From SIG440 sp045592585 (GTDB lineage: Bacteria; Bacillota; Clostridia; Monoglobales; Monoglobaceae), in NCBI GenBank assembly GCA_045592585.1, contig JAZNVB010000010.1:1-15269 (forward strand): 15,269 nt of DNA, in the 5' to 3' direction. Numbering within the stretch: the stretch's first letter is position 1; the number at the start of each line of letters is the position of its first letter. Below the pieces are notes generated by a model. It was not told where the DNA came from. It did no database searches and saw only the letters and a list, made by a program, of their open reading frames with translations. Both the position numbers and the translations under genes were made by a program. Positions 1 through 6,696 of this stretch are shown piece by piece.

Positions 1-162
1 CCACAAATGCTTATTTGCAAAATCTTCCATTCCTTATCTGTGGGCGAGATAAGGCGTATAATGGAAATTACGCACATCGTCGTTTCGCACAAAATGAAAA
101 AATTTCGACGGTGCAATTCAAATAAGTGCCGAAGGCTGCTAACGTGATTTTTCACGTTAGCA
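1..162. repeat. Structured interspersed repeat, copy 1 (after murI)
   Basis: The first 136 bases match 3798-3934 with 8 substitutions and one 1-base indel (about 93% identity). The block is rich in inverted repeats: CCTTATCT (32-39) with AGATAAGG (47-54) around a 7-nt loop, an outer CCATT/AATGG stem (27-31 with 60-64), and a GCAC-CGTCG type stem closed by CGACGGTGC ending at 114. It is followed by a hairpin at 137-162. The left edge coincides with the window edge, so the element may extend further. It lies directly downstream of murI, in the same orientation relative to that gene as copy 2 is to rimI. No protein is encoded in it. It could be a REP/BIME-like element, a MITE relic, or an intercistronic structured RNA; the sequence alone does not decide. 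Confidence 0.85.
137..162. other. Variable-stem hairpin closing repeat copy 1
   Basis: A perfect 11-bp stem (137-147 with 152-162) encloses a four-base loop. The inner four base pairs plus loop (GTGATTTTTCAC) are identical to the hairpin at 3935-3964, but the outer seven pairs differ completely while staying paired. The conserved GAAGG just before the stem (131-135) can also pair with CCTTC at 163-167, leaving one bulged C. On the minus strand it sits 7 nt after the murI stop. No U-run follows on the minus strand, so it is not a canonical intrinsic terminator for murI. Confidence 0.8.
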
Positions 163-169
163 CCTTCTT

Positions 170-976
170 TTAATACCTTTCAATGTCAACTTTGCCAACA
201 CATTCTTCAATTGGTCGGGTTAAAAACATTCCGCCAAGCTTTGCAAAATCTGCGGCAGAGTCGCTTACATAATAACTGTAACTGCCGCCAGATTTATCAC
301 TTAACATATCACGGGCTTTAAGCTGTTCAAGGGCAAAGTCAGCCGCCGCCGCACCCGAATCAATCAAAGTTACCCCGTCGCCCATAATTTCACCGATTAC
401 CGATTTAAGCAAGGGGTAATGGGTGCAACCCAAAATCAGGGTATCTATATCGTTTTTCTTTATTTCCTCAAGATATTCCTGTGCTATAATTCGGGTAACA
501 TCGCTATTCGTATAGCCATTTTCAACCAGAGGAACAAACATAGGGCACGCCTTTTGAAAAACTTCGGCATCAGGACAGATGTTTTTTATAAACTCCGGAT
601 ATTTGCCGCTTTTTATTGTTCCCGATGTTCCCAAAACACCGATACGTTTGGTTTTTGTTGCCTTTACCGCCGCACGCACAGCAGGCTCTACAACACCGAT
701 AATCTCTGTTCCAAATTCACTTGAAATCCAAGGCAGAGCCGCACTGCTTGCTGTTCCGCAGGCAATTATTATCATTTTTATATCAAAGGTTTCAAGAAAT
801 CTGATATCCTGGCGCACATATTTAAGCAGAGTATCCCTTTCCCTTGTACCGTAGGGAACTCTTCCCGTATCACCAAAATAGATAACATCTTCACCGGGCA
901 TTATCTTCATTATTTCTTTTACGCAGGTCAGGCCACCAAGACCCGAGTCAAAAACGCCAATTGGCCGTTTATCCAT
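170..976 (-). CDS. murI: Glutamate racemase (MurI family)
   Basis: Interconverts L- and D-glutamate, supplying D-Glu to the MurD step of peptidoglycan synthesis in the cytoplasm. The 268-residue protein has the family N-terminal VFDSGLGG motif with the Asp/Ser pair at 10-11, the first catalytic cysteine at Cys73, the FVPLVENG segment near 147-154, and the second catalytic segment GCTHYPLL with Cys184 and His186. Length is normal for MurI. One oddity: the first active-site motif reads ACGT where ACNT is usual, so the substrate-contacting Asn is Gly74. The start ATG is only 5 nt after the ddl stop, with a GA-rich ribosome site overlapping the end of ddl, so the two genes are very likely cotranscribed and coupled. 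Assignment is firm at family level. Confidence 0.93.
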   Translation of the reverse strand: MDKRPIGVFDSGLGGLTCVKEIMKIMPGEDVIYFGDTGRVPYGTRERDTLLKYVRQDIRFLETFDIKMIIIACGTASSAALPWISSEFGTEIIGVVEPAVRAAVKATKTKRIGVLGTSGTIKSGKYPEFIKNICPDAEVFQKACPMFVPLVENGYTNSDVTRIIAQEYLEEIKKNDIDTLILGCTHYPLLKSVIGEIMGDGVTLIDSGAAAADFALEQLKARDMLSDKSGGSYSYYVSDSAADFAKLGGMFLTRPIEECVGKVDIERY

Positions 977-981
977 CTTTC

Positions 982-2037
982 CTAATCCTCTCTGGTGAGC
1001 GCAAACTCAATGTGTTTATCAATTACATCGCACATGGGCATTCCCGAATGTTCCCAAACCTTGGGATACATACTTATAGGGGTAAAGCCCGGAATGGTGT
1101 TTATCTCATTTAAAACAAGTCTGCCGTCACGTCTGTCAATAAAGAAATCAACACGAGAGTGGCCGCGGCACTCACAAATCTTATAGGCACGAACAGCAAG
1201 CTCTTTAATCTTTGCTGCGGTTTTCTCGTCAACAGCAGCAGGAATAATCAGCTTTGAATCTGCATCCTCATACTTTGCATCAAAGTCATAAAATTCATTT
1301 GCAGGCATAATTTCGCCAAGAACATCTGCAGTAACGGGGGCAAGGTTGCCCATAACTCCGCACTCTACCTCGCGGGCATCAATCGCCTCTTCGATAAGCA
1401 CCTTATAATCGTGCTCAAGGGCAAGTTCAATCCCTGCTTTCAGTTCGTCACGGTTTGCCGCCTTGGTTACACCAACAGACGAGCCTGCCGATGATGGCTT
1501 TATAAAGCAGGGATAGCCAAGCTTTGCTTCAATAAGTTCAAAATCTACCTTGTCGCCAAGCTTTAATTCCACCCAGTCTGCCTGAGGAATTCCTGCCTTT
1601 TCAAACAAAATCTTTGCTATGCACTTATCCATACAAGCGGCACTGCCAATAACACCACTGCCTACATACGGAATTCCGGCAAGCTCACAAAGGCCCTGAA
1701 CTGTGCCGTCCTCGCCGTTTTTACCATGAAGAACCGGATATACAACATCTATTTTAATCTTTTCAGCACCTTTTTCGCCAAAGGCAATCAGCGCTTTATC
1801 GCATCTGTCAGGTGAAAGTATGGCAGGTGTTGTTTTGCCGCTTTCCCAGGTGTGATTTCGTATGTCATCAACTTCGCCATCGTACAAAAGCCATTTTCCT
1901 TCGTTGGTTATACCCACGGAAAATACTTCGTACTTGCTGCGGTCAATATTGTCAAGAACAGCCGATGCCGAAACCTCGGACACGGTATGCTCACTTGATA
2001 CACCGCCAAACAATACACAAACATTAAGTTTCTTCAT
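982..2037 (-). CDS. ddl: D-alanine--D-alanine ligase
   Basis: ATP-grasp ligase that joins two D-Ala molecules, feeding MurF in peptidoglycan precursor synthesis. The 351-residue protein shows the Ddl order: FGGVSSEHTVS near residues 10-20 (Glu16 the usual substrate-binding acid), the GKNGEDG loop near 105-111, the ATP-binding segment FIKPSSAGSSVGV (178-190), the omega loop FYDFDAKY (249-256) keeping the Lys-Tyr pair typical of D-Ala-D-Ala enzymes, and the metal ligands Asp297, Glu311 and Asn313 in RVDFF and NEINTIPGFT. It is first in a two-gene unit with murI and starts 117 bp from the divergent spoIIR start. A plausible SigA promoter lies at 2062-2090. The ribosome site (GGGATTG) is weak. 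Nothing suggests a D-Ala-D-Lac (vancomycin resistance) ligase. Confidence 0.96.
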   Translation of the reverse strand: MKKLNVCVLFGGVSSEHTVSEVSASAVLDNIDRSKYEVFSVGITNEGKWLLYDGEVDDIRNHTWESGKTTPAILSPDRCDKALIAFGEKGAEKIKIDVVYPVLHGKNGEDGTVQGLCELAGIPYVGSGVIGSAACMDKCIAKILFEKAGIPQADWVELKLGDKVDFELIEAKLGYPCFIKPSSAGSSVGVTKAANRDELKAGIELALEHDYKVLIEEAIDAREVECGVMGNLAPVTADVLGEIMPANEFYDFDAKYEDADSKLIIPAAVDEKTAAKIKELAVRAYKICECRGHSRVDFFIDRRDGRLVLNEINTIPGFTPISMYPKVWEHSGMPMCDVIDKHIEFALTRED

Positions 2038-2061
2038 TTTTAATCAATCCCATCTGAAATA

Positions 2062-2090
2062 ATTTTAAACTACTATCTTAAAAAAATCAA
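2062..2090 (-). promoter_or_regulatory. Predicted SigA promoter for ddl-murI
   Basis: On the minus strand, TTGATT (2085-2090) and TAAAAT (2062-2067) are separated by exactly 17 nt, matching 4/6 and 5/6 of the SigA consensus. The ddl start lies 25 nt downstream of the -10. Its -35 is within a few bases of the SigF-like -35 for spoIIR on the other strand. Confidence 0.5.
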
Positions 2091-2093
2091 TAT

Positions 2094-2123
2094 GTATAAA
2101 TCAAAAAAACTTTGTCAAGACTT
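2094..2123 (+). promoter_or_regulatory. Predicted SigF-type promoter for spoIIR
   Basis: GTATA (2094-2098) fits the forespore SigF/SigG -35 consensus GYWTA. After 15 nt, GTCAAGACTT (2114-2123) fits the -10 consensus GGNRANANTW at all but its second base. The spoIIR ATG is about 31 nt further on. In B. subtilis spoIIR is a SigF target, so the match is biologically expected; use of the site is inferred. Confidence 0.5.
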
Positions 2124-2154
2124 TCCACATAAACCAATGGAAAGGAATTCTAAT

Positions 2155-2778
2155 ATGCATTACATAAACAAAACACGTTTTTTTGCATTATTTTTCACTC
2201 TTACACTTTTATTCACAATCATTTTGTCCTATGCAAAGTCCGCAGGTGCGGAAATCTCGGATGCGGTTGTCCGTTTGCATATTGTGGCAAACAGTAACTC
2301 AGATACCGACCAGAAGCTAAAGCTCAAGGTTCGTGACCGCATCTTACGTGATACTTCTCATATTTTCAGCCGGACATCAAATCCCGACCAGGCACTTGCA
2401 CTTGCACTTGAGAACACCGACTATATCAAAACAATCGCAGAGGACGAAATCCGTCGCTGTGGGTTTAATTATAGTGTATCGGTGGATGTGGGTGAAACCA
2501 ACTTTCCCACTAAGGTTTATGGGAATATAGCTCTGCCCAAGGGCAGATACAATGCCGTAAATATCCGCATAGGCATGGCTTGTGGCGAAAACTGGTGGTG
2601 TGTTATGTACCCGCCCCTTTGTTTTACCGACGGAGTTGTTTCGGTATCAGATAAAGCCAAAAATCAGCTTAAAGAAAACCTTTCGACCTCGGAATACCAG
2701 CTTATCACCGAAAGTTCTGAATCAGTCCCAGTTGAAATCAAATTCAAAATTGTTGAATTATTTCAAAATTTATTCTAA
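2155..2778 (+). CDS. spoIIR: Stage II sporulation protein R (SpoIIR)
   Basis: In Bacillus, SpoIIR is made in the forespore and exported to the intermembrane space, where it triggers SpoIIGA to process pro-SigmaE in the mother cell. This 207-residue protein has an N-terminal hydrophobic segment at about residues 8-28 (signal or anchor) followed by the family hallmark VRLHIVANSNSDTDQKLKLK and a later ALPKGRYNAVNI / GENWWCVMYPPLCF region, both typical of SpoIIR. I chose the ATG at 2155 because AAAGGA lies 8 nt upstream; an in-frame ATG at 2092 lacks a ribosome site and would fall before the predicted SigF promoter. The gene overlaps the 3' end of tsaD by 9 bp in convergent orientation. Its presence indicates an endospore-forming lineage. 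Confidence 0.94.
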   Translation: MHYINKTRFFALFFTLTLLFTIILSYAKSAGAEISDAVVRLHIVANSNSDTDQKLKLKVRDRILRDTSHIFSRTSNPDQALALALENTDYIKTIAEDEIRRCGFNYSVSVDVGETNFPTKVYGNIALPKGRYNAVNIRIGMACGENWWCVMYPPLCFTDGVVSVSDKAKNQLKENLSTSEYQLITESSESVPVEIKFKIVELFQNLF

Positions 2779-3774
2779 CGGCAGATTTGCCACTGCGTTA
2801 AGCGACATATCTGCAAGCACTCCTACCTGATACTCATAGTATGCGGCACAGCCAATCATAGCGGCGTTATCGGTACAAAGAGAAAGCGAAGGGCAGGCAA
2901 AAGTTATACCATTTTTTGCAGCAAGCATTTCCACCCTTTCACGCAGAGCTTTGTTTGCTGCAACACCGCCGGCAAGAGCAATTTGTGTTACATCATATTT
3001 CTTTGCACATTCTATAAGGTGGCGGCTGAGTACATCCGTCACCGCTTCCTGAAAGGATGCCGCAACGTCAGGCTTGTTTATTTCAATTCCCTTTTGCTCT
3101 GCATTGTGAATGTAATTTATAACCGCAGTTTTAACTCCGCTGAAGCTGAAATCAAAACCGTCATCACCCATATTCACTCTTGGGAACTTTATAGCATCGG
3201 GATTGCCTGAAAGAGCACATTTCTGAATAGCAGGCCCACCGGGGTATCCAAGCCCCAAAACTCTTGAAACCTTGTCAAAGGCCTCGCCTGCCGCATCGTC
3301 ATTGGTTTTGGCAAGAACCTGATAAGTATTATAATCCTTTACATACACAATATGGCTGTGCCCACCCGATGCCACAAGGCAAATAAAAGGCGGCTTGAAA
3401 TCAGGATTTTCGATATAATTGGCACAGATGTGGCCTTTTATGTGATGAACAGGGATAAGAGGCTTTTTCGACATAAAGCTTAAGCCTTTTGCCGTTGAAA
3501 CACCAACAAGAAGCGCCCCAACAAGCCCGGGGCCATAAGTTACTGCAATGGCATCAACATCACCTATCGTCATATCGCAATCAGACAACGCTTTATCAAC
3601 AACCTCGCTGATATTTTCAATATGCTTGCGTGATGCAACCTCGGGCACAACACCGCCAAAGGTCTTGTGCAGCTCTATCTGTGTGTTTATCACATTTGAA
3701 AGAACTTTTGTGCCATCTTCTACTACCGCAGCCGCTGTTTCATCGCAGGAGCTTTCAATAGCAAGTATCTTCAT
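2770..3774 (-). CDS. tsaD: tRNA N6-adenosine threonylcarbamoyltransferase (TsaD)
   Basis: Transfers the threonylcarbamoyl group from TC-AMP to A37 of ANN-decoding tRNAs, working with TsaB and TsaE (neither is in this window). The 334-residue protein begins with the diagnostic KILAIESSCDETAAAV and carries the metal-binding HHIKGH motif (His111 and His115), the VASGGHSH segment, and the C-terminal CTDNAAMIG motif of the ASKHA fold. I chose the ATG at 3774, which has GGAG 6 nt upstream and aligns with the usual family N-terminus. An upstream GTG at 3801 would add nine non-conserved residues and start inside the repeat. It follows rimI, separated by the 167-bp repeat, and the TsaC enzyme of the same pathway is encoded two genes upstream. 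The 3' end overlaps spoIIR. Confidence 0.95.
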   Translation of the reverse strand: MKILAIESSCDETAAAVVEDGTKVLSNVINTQIELHKTFGGVVPEVASRKHIENISEVVDKALSDCDMTIGDVDAIAVTYGPGLVGALLVGVSTAKGLSFMSKKPLIPVHHIKGHICANYIENPDFKPPFICLVASGGHSHIVYVKDYNTYQVLAKTNDDAAGEAFDKVSRVLGLGYPGGPAIQKCALSGNPDAIKFPRVNMGDDGFDFSFSGVKTAVINYIHNAEQKGIEINKPDVAASFQEAVTDVLSRHLIECAKKYDVTQIALAGGVAANKALRERVEMLAAKNGITFACPSLSLCTDNAAMIGCAAYYEYQVGVLADMSLNAVANLPLE

Positions 3775-3797
3775 ATTAATCTCCATAGCCTTTCCGC

Positions 3798-3964
3798 CCA
3801 CAAATGCTTATTTGCAAAATCTCCCATTCCTTATCTGTGGGCGAGATAAGGCGTATAATGGAGATTACGCACATCGTCGTTTCGCACAATGTGCGAAAAT
3901 TTCGACGGTGCGATTTAAATCAAGTGCCGAAGGCAGGAATAATGTGATTTTTCACATTATTCCT
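3798..3964. repeat. Structured interspersed repeat, copy 2 (between rimI and tsaD)
   Basis: Second copy of the element at 1-162. It has the same CCTTATCT/AGATAAGG stem (3829-3851) and an intact compound hairpin: GCAC-AT-CGTCG (3869-3879) pairs with CGACGGTGC (3903-3911) around an inner perfect 8-bp stem TTTCGCAC/GTGCGAAA (3880-3887 with 3891-3898). In copy 1 that inner stem is eroded. A five-base GCGTA/TACGC pairing conserved in both copies competes with the outer CCATT/AATGG stem, so alternative folds are possible. The element fills the whole rimI-tsaD gap and, if the operon is read through, is transcribed as an intercistronic RNA. No direct target duplication is evident at its edges. Confidence 0.85.
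3935..3964. other. Variable-stem hairpin containing the rimI stop codon
   Basis: A perfect 13-bp stem (3935-3947 with 3952-3964) has a four-base loop. Its inner GTGA/TCAC and loop are identical to the copy 1 hairpin, and the outer nine pairs are different but fully paired. The rimI TAA (3957-3959) and part of its final two Glu codons lie within the stem. No U-run follows on the minus strand, so a role in mRNA 3'-end protection, processing or translational coupling is more plausible than intrinsic termination. Confidence 0.8.
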
Positions 3965-4400
3965 CCGTTAAAATCTTCTTCATAACTATACCATCTTCTT
4001 TGCCGTCATAGTAGCCTTTTCGCACCATGATTTCCTTATAGCCAAGTTTTTTATAAAGCTCACGGGCAGGAACATTACCAACTCTTACCTCTAAGTTAAT
4101 CTCAAAAATACCATTATCAATACAGTATTTTTCTAGCCCTTCAAGCAAATTTATCCCTATGCCGCAACGGCGGTATTCCTTAAGAACTCCCACATTAATT
4201 ATATCTGCACTGCCGCAGATGTTCCAAAGACCGGCGTATCCAAGAACTTTTCCATCTTCCTCTGCTACAATGTATTTAGCAATTTTATTTTCAAGCTCCT
4301 TTTCAAAGGTACATCTTCCGTATCCCGAATTAAAGCACTCTTCTTCAACTGCTGCAAGGCCATCTAAATGGTGGGATTCCATTGGTACATAATTTATCAT
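3957..4400 (-). CDS. rimI: Ribosomal-protein-alanine N-acetyltransferase (RimI-like GNAT)
   Basis: GNAT acetyltransferase predicted to acetylate protein N-terminal amines (ribosomal protein bS18 in E. coli). The 147-residue protein is one GNAT domain, with the acetyl-CoA pyrophosphate loop R-x-x-G-x-G at 77-82 (RRCGIG), the beta-strand LEVRVGN with Asn109, Tyr116 in ARELYKKLGY as the likely general acid, and the YYDGKEDGIVM C-terminus characteristic of RimI. Its ATG overlaps the upstream tsaC/ywlE stop in an ATGA arrangement (4397-4400), implying translational coupling. rimI genes commonly cluster with t6A genes in Firmicutes. The stop codon is buried in the stem of the repeat-associated hairpin. 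The substrate is inferred from the family; another peptide acetyltransferase role cannot be excluded. Confidence 0.87.
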   Translation of the reverse strand: MINYVPMESHHLDGLAAVEEECFNSGYGRCTFEKELENKIAKYIVAEEDGKVLGYAGLWNICGSADIINVGVLKEYRRCGIGINLLEGLEKYCIDNGIFEINLEVRVGNVPARELYKKLGYKEIMVRKGYYDGKEDGIVMKKILTEE

Positions 4401-5821
4401 ATATTCATCTTCTCAATCAAACTTTTTATTTCGTCTGCACATTTTTCATAAACCTCAGCACTGCCGCCATATGGGTCTGCCACATTGCCGACCTCACCCA
4501 CAAACTCTTTAAGGGTGTGCACCTTTTCATCCTCGGGAAGCACCCATTTATGGTCAGGCGTCATTGTAAGCACAAGGTCGGCACAGTCAAACATTTCTAA
4601 TGTTGTTTGTTTTGGTATATGGTTTGAAATATCAATGCCCCACTGCTTTACTGCATCAATTGCTTTCTGCTCTGCGCCTTTTGCAGAAGTCACACAAAGA
4701 CCTGATGATGCTGCAACACCGTTTTTGCACAAACTGTTGTAAATACCTTCTGCCATAGGACTTCTACAGGTGTTGCCCGTACATACAAATAAAACTGATT
4801 TTGCAGTTTCGGCATCAAGAAATCTGCCCGCCGCCGCCTTATACAGTCGGTTTTTAACCGCCCTCCAAAGTCCGTTGTCGGGGATTTCGGGAGCATAAAC
4901 CTCTTTTACACCAAGTCTGTCGCACTCACGCAAACAGTCAAACAAACGGTTTGCCGCATCCTCAGGGGAGTTCATTGACCCAAGTGAAAGAACATCGGCA
5001 CAATCGGGCAACATACCCTTCATTTCGTCAAAGGCAATAACTGCCACCTTTGAAAACACGCATCTTTTAGCAACAAATTGTGACACCGCCTCCACAGTTC
5101 CTTTTAAAATGTAGACCGACGCCCTTGGTGAATAATGCTTGTATTTCATTCCCGGAGCTTTGGGAATATCGTCTTTCTTCAGCTCACTACTGATAAGAAC
5201 TTCCCCCAAAACCTCACGGAGCTGTTCAACAGAAATTCCGCCCGGTCTTAAAACTGTGGGAATTTCTGATGTCATATCAATCACTGTGGACTCAACACCC
5301 ACTCTGCATTCGCCACCCCTTATTATCCCGGCAACTCTGCCGTTCATATCCTCAAAAACGTGAGCAAATGATGTGGGACTAGGTTTGCCTGAAATATTGG
5401 CACTTGGTGCCGCAATGGGAACTCCGCATCGAGCGATAAAATCTCTTGCAATTTCATTTTCGGGAAGGCGTATACCAACTGTATCTAAACCTGCCGATAC
5501 TGTATCGGGAACACAAGGCTTCTTTTTTAAAATAATTGTCAAAGGACCCGGCCAGAATTTCTCTGCCAATGAAGCAGCACCCTCAGGTATCACCTCTGCC
5601 AAAGTTTCCATATCCTCCGCCTTAGAAATATGCACAATAAGTGGATTGTCCGACGGTCTGCCCTTTGCCTTGAATATCTTTTCAACAGCCAAAACATCAA
5701 GAGCATTCGCCCCAAGGCCGTAAACCGTTTCGGTTGGGAAAATCACAGTTTCACCATTTTGAATAAGCTCGGCTGCTGCCTTCAAATCTTCAGTTGTATT
5801 TTCAAAAATTCTTGTTTCCAT
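4397..5821 (-). CDS. TsaC/Sua5 threonylcarbamoyl-AMP synthase fused to YwlE-like phosphatase
   Basis: A 474-residue fusion. Residues about 10-200 are the YrdC domain, with ETVYGLGANA, the KGRPSDNPL nucleotide and bicarbonate motif (53-61) and PSANISG (139-145); it makes threonylcarbamoyl-AMP from Thr, bicarbonate and ATP. The Sua5 linker KHYSPRA (228-234) and a Sua5 C-terminal domain run to about 335. Residues about 341-474 are a complete low-molecular-weight phosphatase: P-loop CTGNTCRS (347-354, nucleophile Cys347, Arg353) and general acid Asp449 in DPYGG. Thr351 matches the residue that gives B. subtilis YwlE phosphoarginine specificity, so this is probably a protein-arginine phosphatase. 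In B. subtilis ywlC and ywlE are separate near-neighbours. No internal stop or obvious internal start with a ribosome site marks the junction. AGAGG lies upstream of the ATG. Confidence 0.93.
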   Translation of the reverse strand: METRIFENTTEDLKAAAELIQNGETVIFPTETVYGLGANALDVLAVEKIFKAKGRPSDNPLIVHISKAEDMETLAEVIPEGAASLAEKFWPGPLTIILKKKPCVPDTVSAGLDTVGIRLPENEIARDFIARCGVPIAAPSANISGKPSPTSFAHVFEDMNGRVAGIIRGGECRVGVESTVIDMTSEIPTVLRPGGISVEQLREVLGEVLISSELKKDDIPKAPGMKYKHYSPRASVYILKGTVEAVSQFVAKRCVFSKVAVIAFDEMKGMLPDCADVLSLGSMNSPEDAANRLFDCLRECDRLGVKEVYAPEIPDNGLWRAVKNRLYKAAAGRFLDAETAKSVLFVCTGNTCRSPMAEGIYNSLCKNGVAASSGLCVTSAKGAEQKAIDAVKQWGIDISNHIPKQTTLEMFDCADLVLTMTPDHKWVLPEDEKVHTLKEFVGEVGNVADPYGGSAEVYEKCADEIKSLIEKMNI

Positions 5822-5866
5822 TGAAACAAAACCTCTTTTTCGTAAATTAAATTTCGACTGTATAAT

Positions 5867-6667
5867 CTAAATGCCACTGATTATAAATTTATCCTCTTCT
5901 GTCAGTTTCAACAAATCAATAGTTCTTTCAAATATCGCCTTTGCTCTGTCTAATGCATTTGGGTGATGTGCATCGCTTCCACAATAAAACTTGCAACCGC
6001 ATTGTTTTGCAATTATGTAAGGTCTTAAAACAACATCTGCTCCTTCAGTAAAATTCATATCATCTGAATTAAGCTCAATTCCAACTCCAAGCTTAGCTGC
6101 TTTTTCAAACAATCTTCGCATTTCTTCCTGAGGTATCAACCTAAGAACTTCTATATATTCCTCTCTTGTAGGTGCAATTAAGCCACAAGTAAGATGGGCA
6201 ATACCAATCTTATGGAAAGGCAAATCCATTTCAAGAACAGCATCCAACCTCTCCACCCACGCGTTTGCCCGACTTTGGGCATTGGCTGACTCTTCTTCCG
6301 ACAAAGTATAACCTTTCATGTGGAAATGAGTTGTCGGAATTATTATAAAATCAAATAAATCAAGGTTTTCTTTTGATACTCCTAATGTAAAATCTTTATT
6401 AAGCTCCGTTTCGCATCCAAACAGAAAACGCACATCCGTCCCTTGCGGCAAAGGTTTAGCAGCAGCAATATGTTTATAATTCTGTGGTCTGTACCAATTT
6501 GATGCACCTTCTACCGTTTCGTCCCAAAAATGGTCGGTCAAACATATTGTTCTTAGTCCGTTTTCTTCTGCATACCTCAAAATTCTTTCGTTTGTTTGTT
6601 CCGGATCATTGGAGCAAGAAGATATTTTTGAATGAATATGCAAATCGTTATCTATAACATATTTCAT
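5867..6667 (-). CDS. PHP-domain phosphoesterase (histidinol-phosphatase-like)
   Basis: A 266-residue cytoplasmic protein with a full PHP metal centre: DLHIHS (His10, His12), TDH (Asp45, His46), Glu86 in CETE, His114/His116 in THFH, His158 in IAHLT, Glu198, and the terminal GSDAHH (Asp232, His234). PHP enzymes use a trinuclear metal site to cleave phosphomonoesters or phosphodiesters; HisK histidinol phosphatases and small-nucleotide phosphatases share this form. No his genes are nearby, so the substrate is unknown and I give no gene symbol. AAGGA lies 9 nt before the ATG. The 80-bp upstream gap contains a TTGACA-type promoter. It stands where translation-related genes usually link prfA to tsaC. 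Confidence 0.85.
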   Translation of the reverse strand: MKYVIDNDLHIHSKISSCSNDPEQTNERILRYAEENGLRTICLTDHFWDETVEGASNWYRPQNYKHIAAAKPLPQGTDVRFLFGCETELNKDFTLGVSKENLDLFDFIIIPTTHFHMKGYTLSEEESANAQSRANAWVERLDAVLEMDLPFHKIGIAHLTCGLIAPTREEYIEVLRLIPQEEMRRLFEKAAKLGVGIELNSDDMNFTEGADVVLRPYIIAKQCGCKFYCGSDAHHPNALDRAKAIFERTIDLLKLTEEDKFIISGI

Positions 6668-6696
6668 ATATTCTATTCCTTATATTTTTCAAATTT

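Noticed and set aside
57..62. TATAAT on the plus strand inside both repeats as a promoter
   Set aside because: The -35 at 17 nt (TTATCT) is poor, there is no extended -10, and transcription would run antisense into rimI and murI.
137..162. Hairpins 137-162 and 3935-3964 as Rho-independent terminators of murI and rimI
   Set aside because: Neither is followed by a U-run in the direction of those genes, and tsaD downstream of the second has no clear promoter of its own.
1268..1293. Phe in the Ddl omega loop (FYDFDAKY) as a sign of a D-Ala-D-Lac ligase
   Set aside because: The selectivity-linked Tyr is the one after Lys, which is present; the changed position is not the known determinant.
3775..3801. 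GTG-initiated N-terminal extension of tsaD reaching into the repeat
   Set aside because: The added nine residues are not conserved and the ATG at 3774 has a well-spaced GGAG and matches the family N-terminus.
1..3964. The two repeats as parts of a CRISPR array or an insertion sequence
   Set aside because: There are only two distant copies, no regular spacers, no transposase and no target-site duplication.
5846..5860. AAATTTCGAC upstream of the tsaC/ywlE gene as a third repeat fragment
   Set aside because: Only about ten AT-rich bases match and no stem is present; chance is sufficient.
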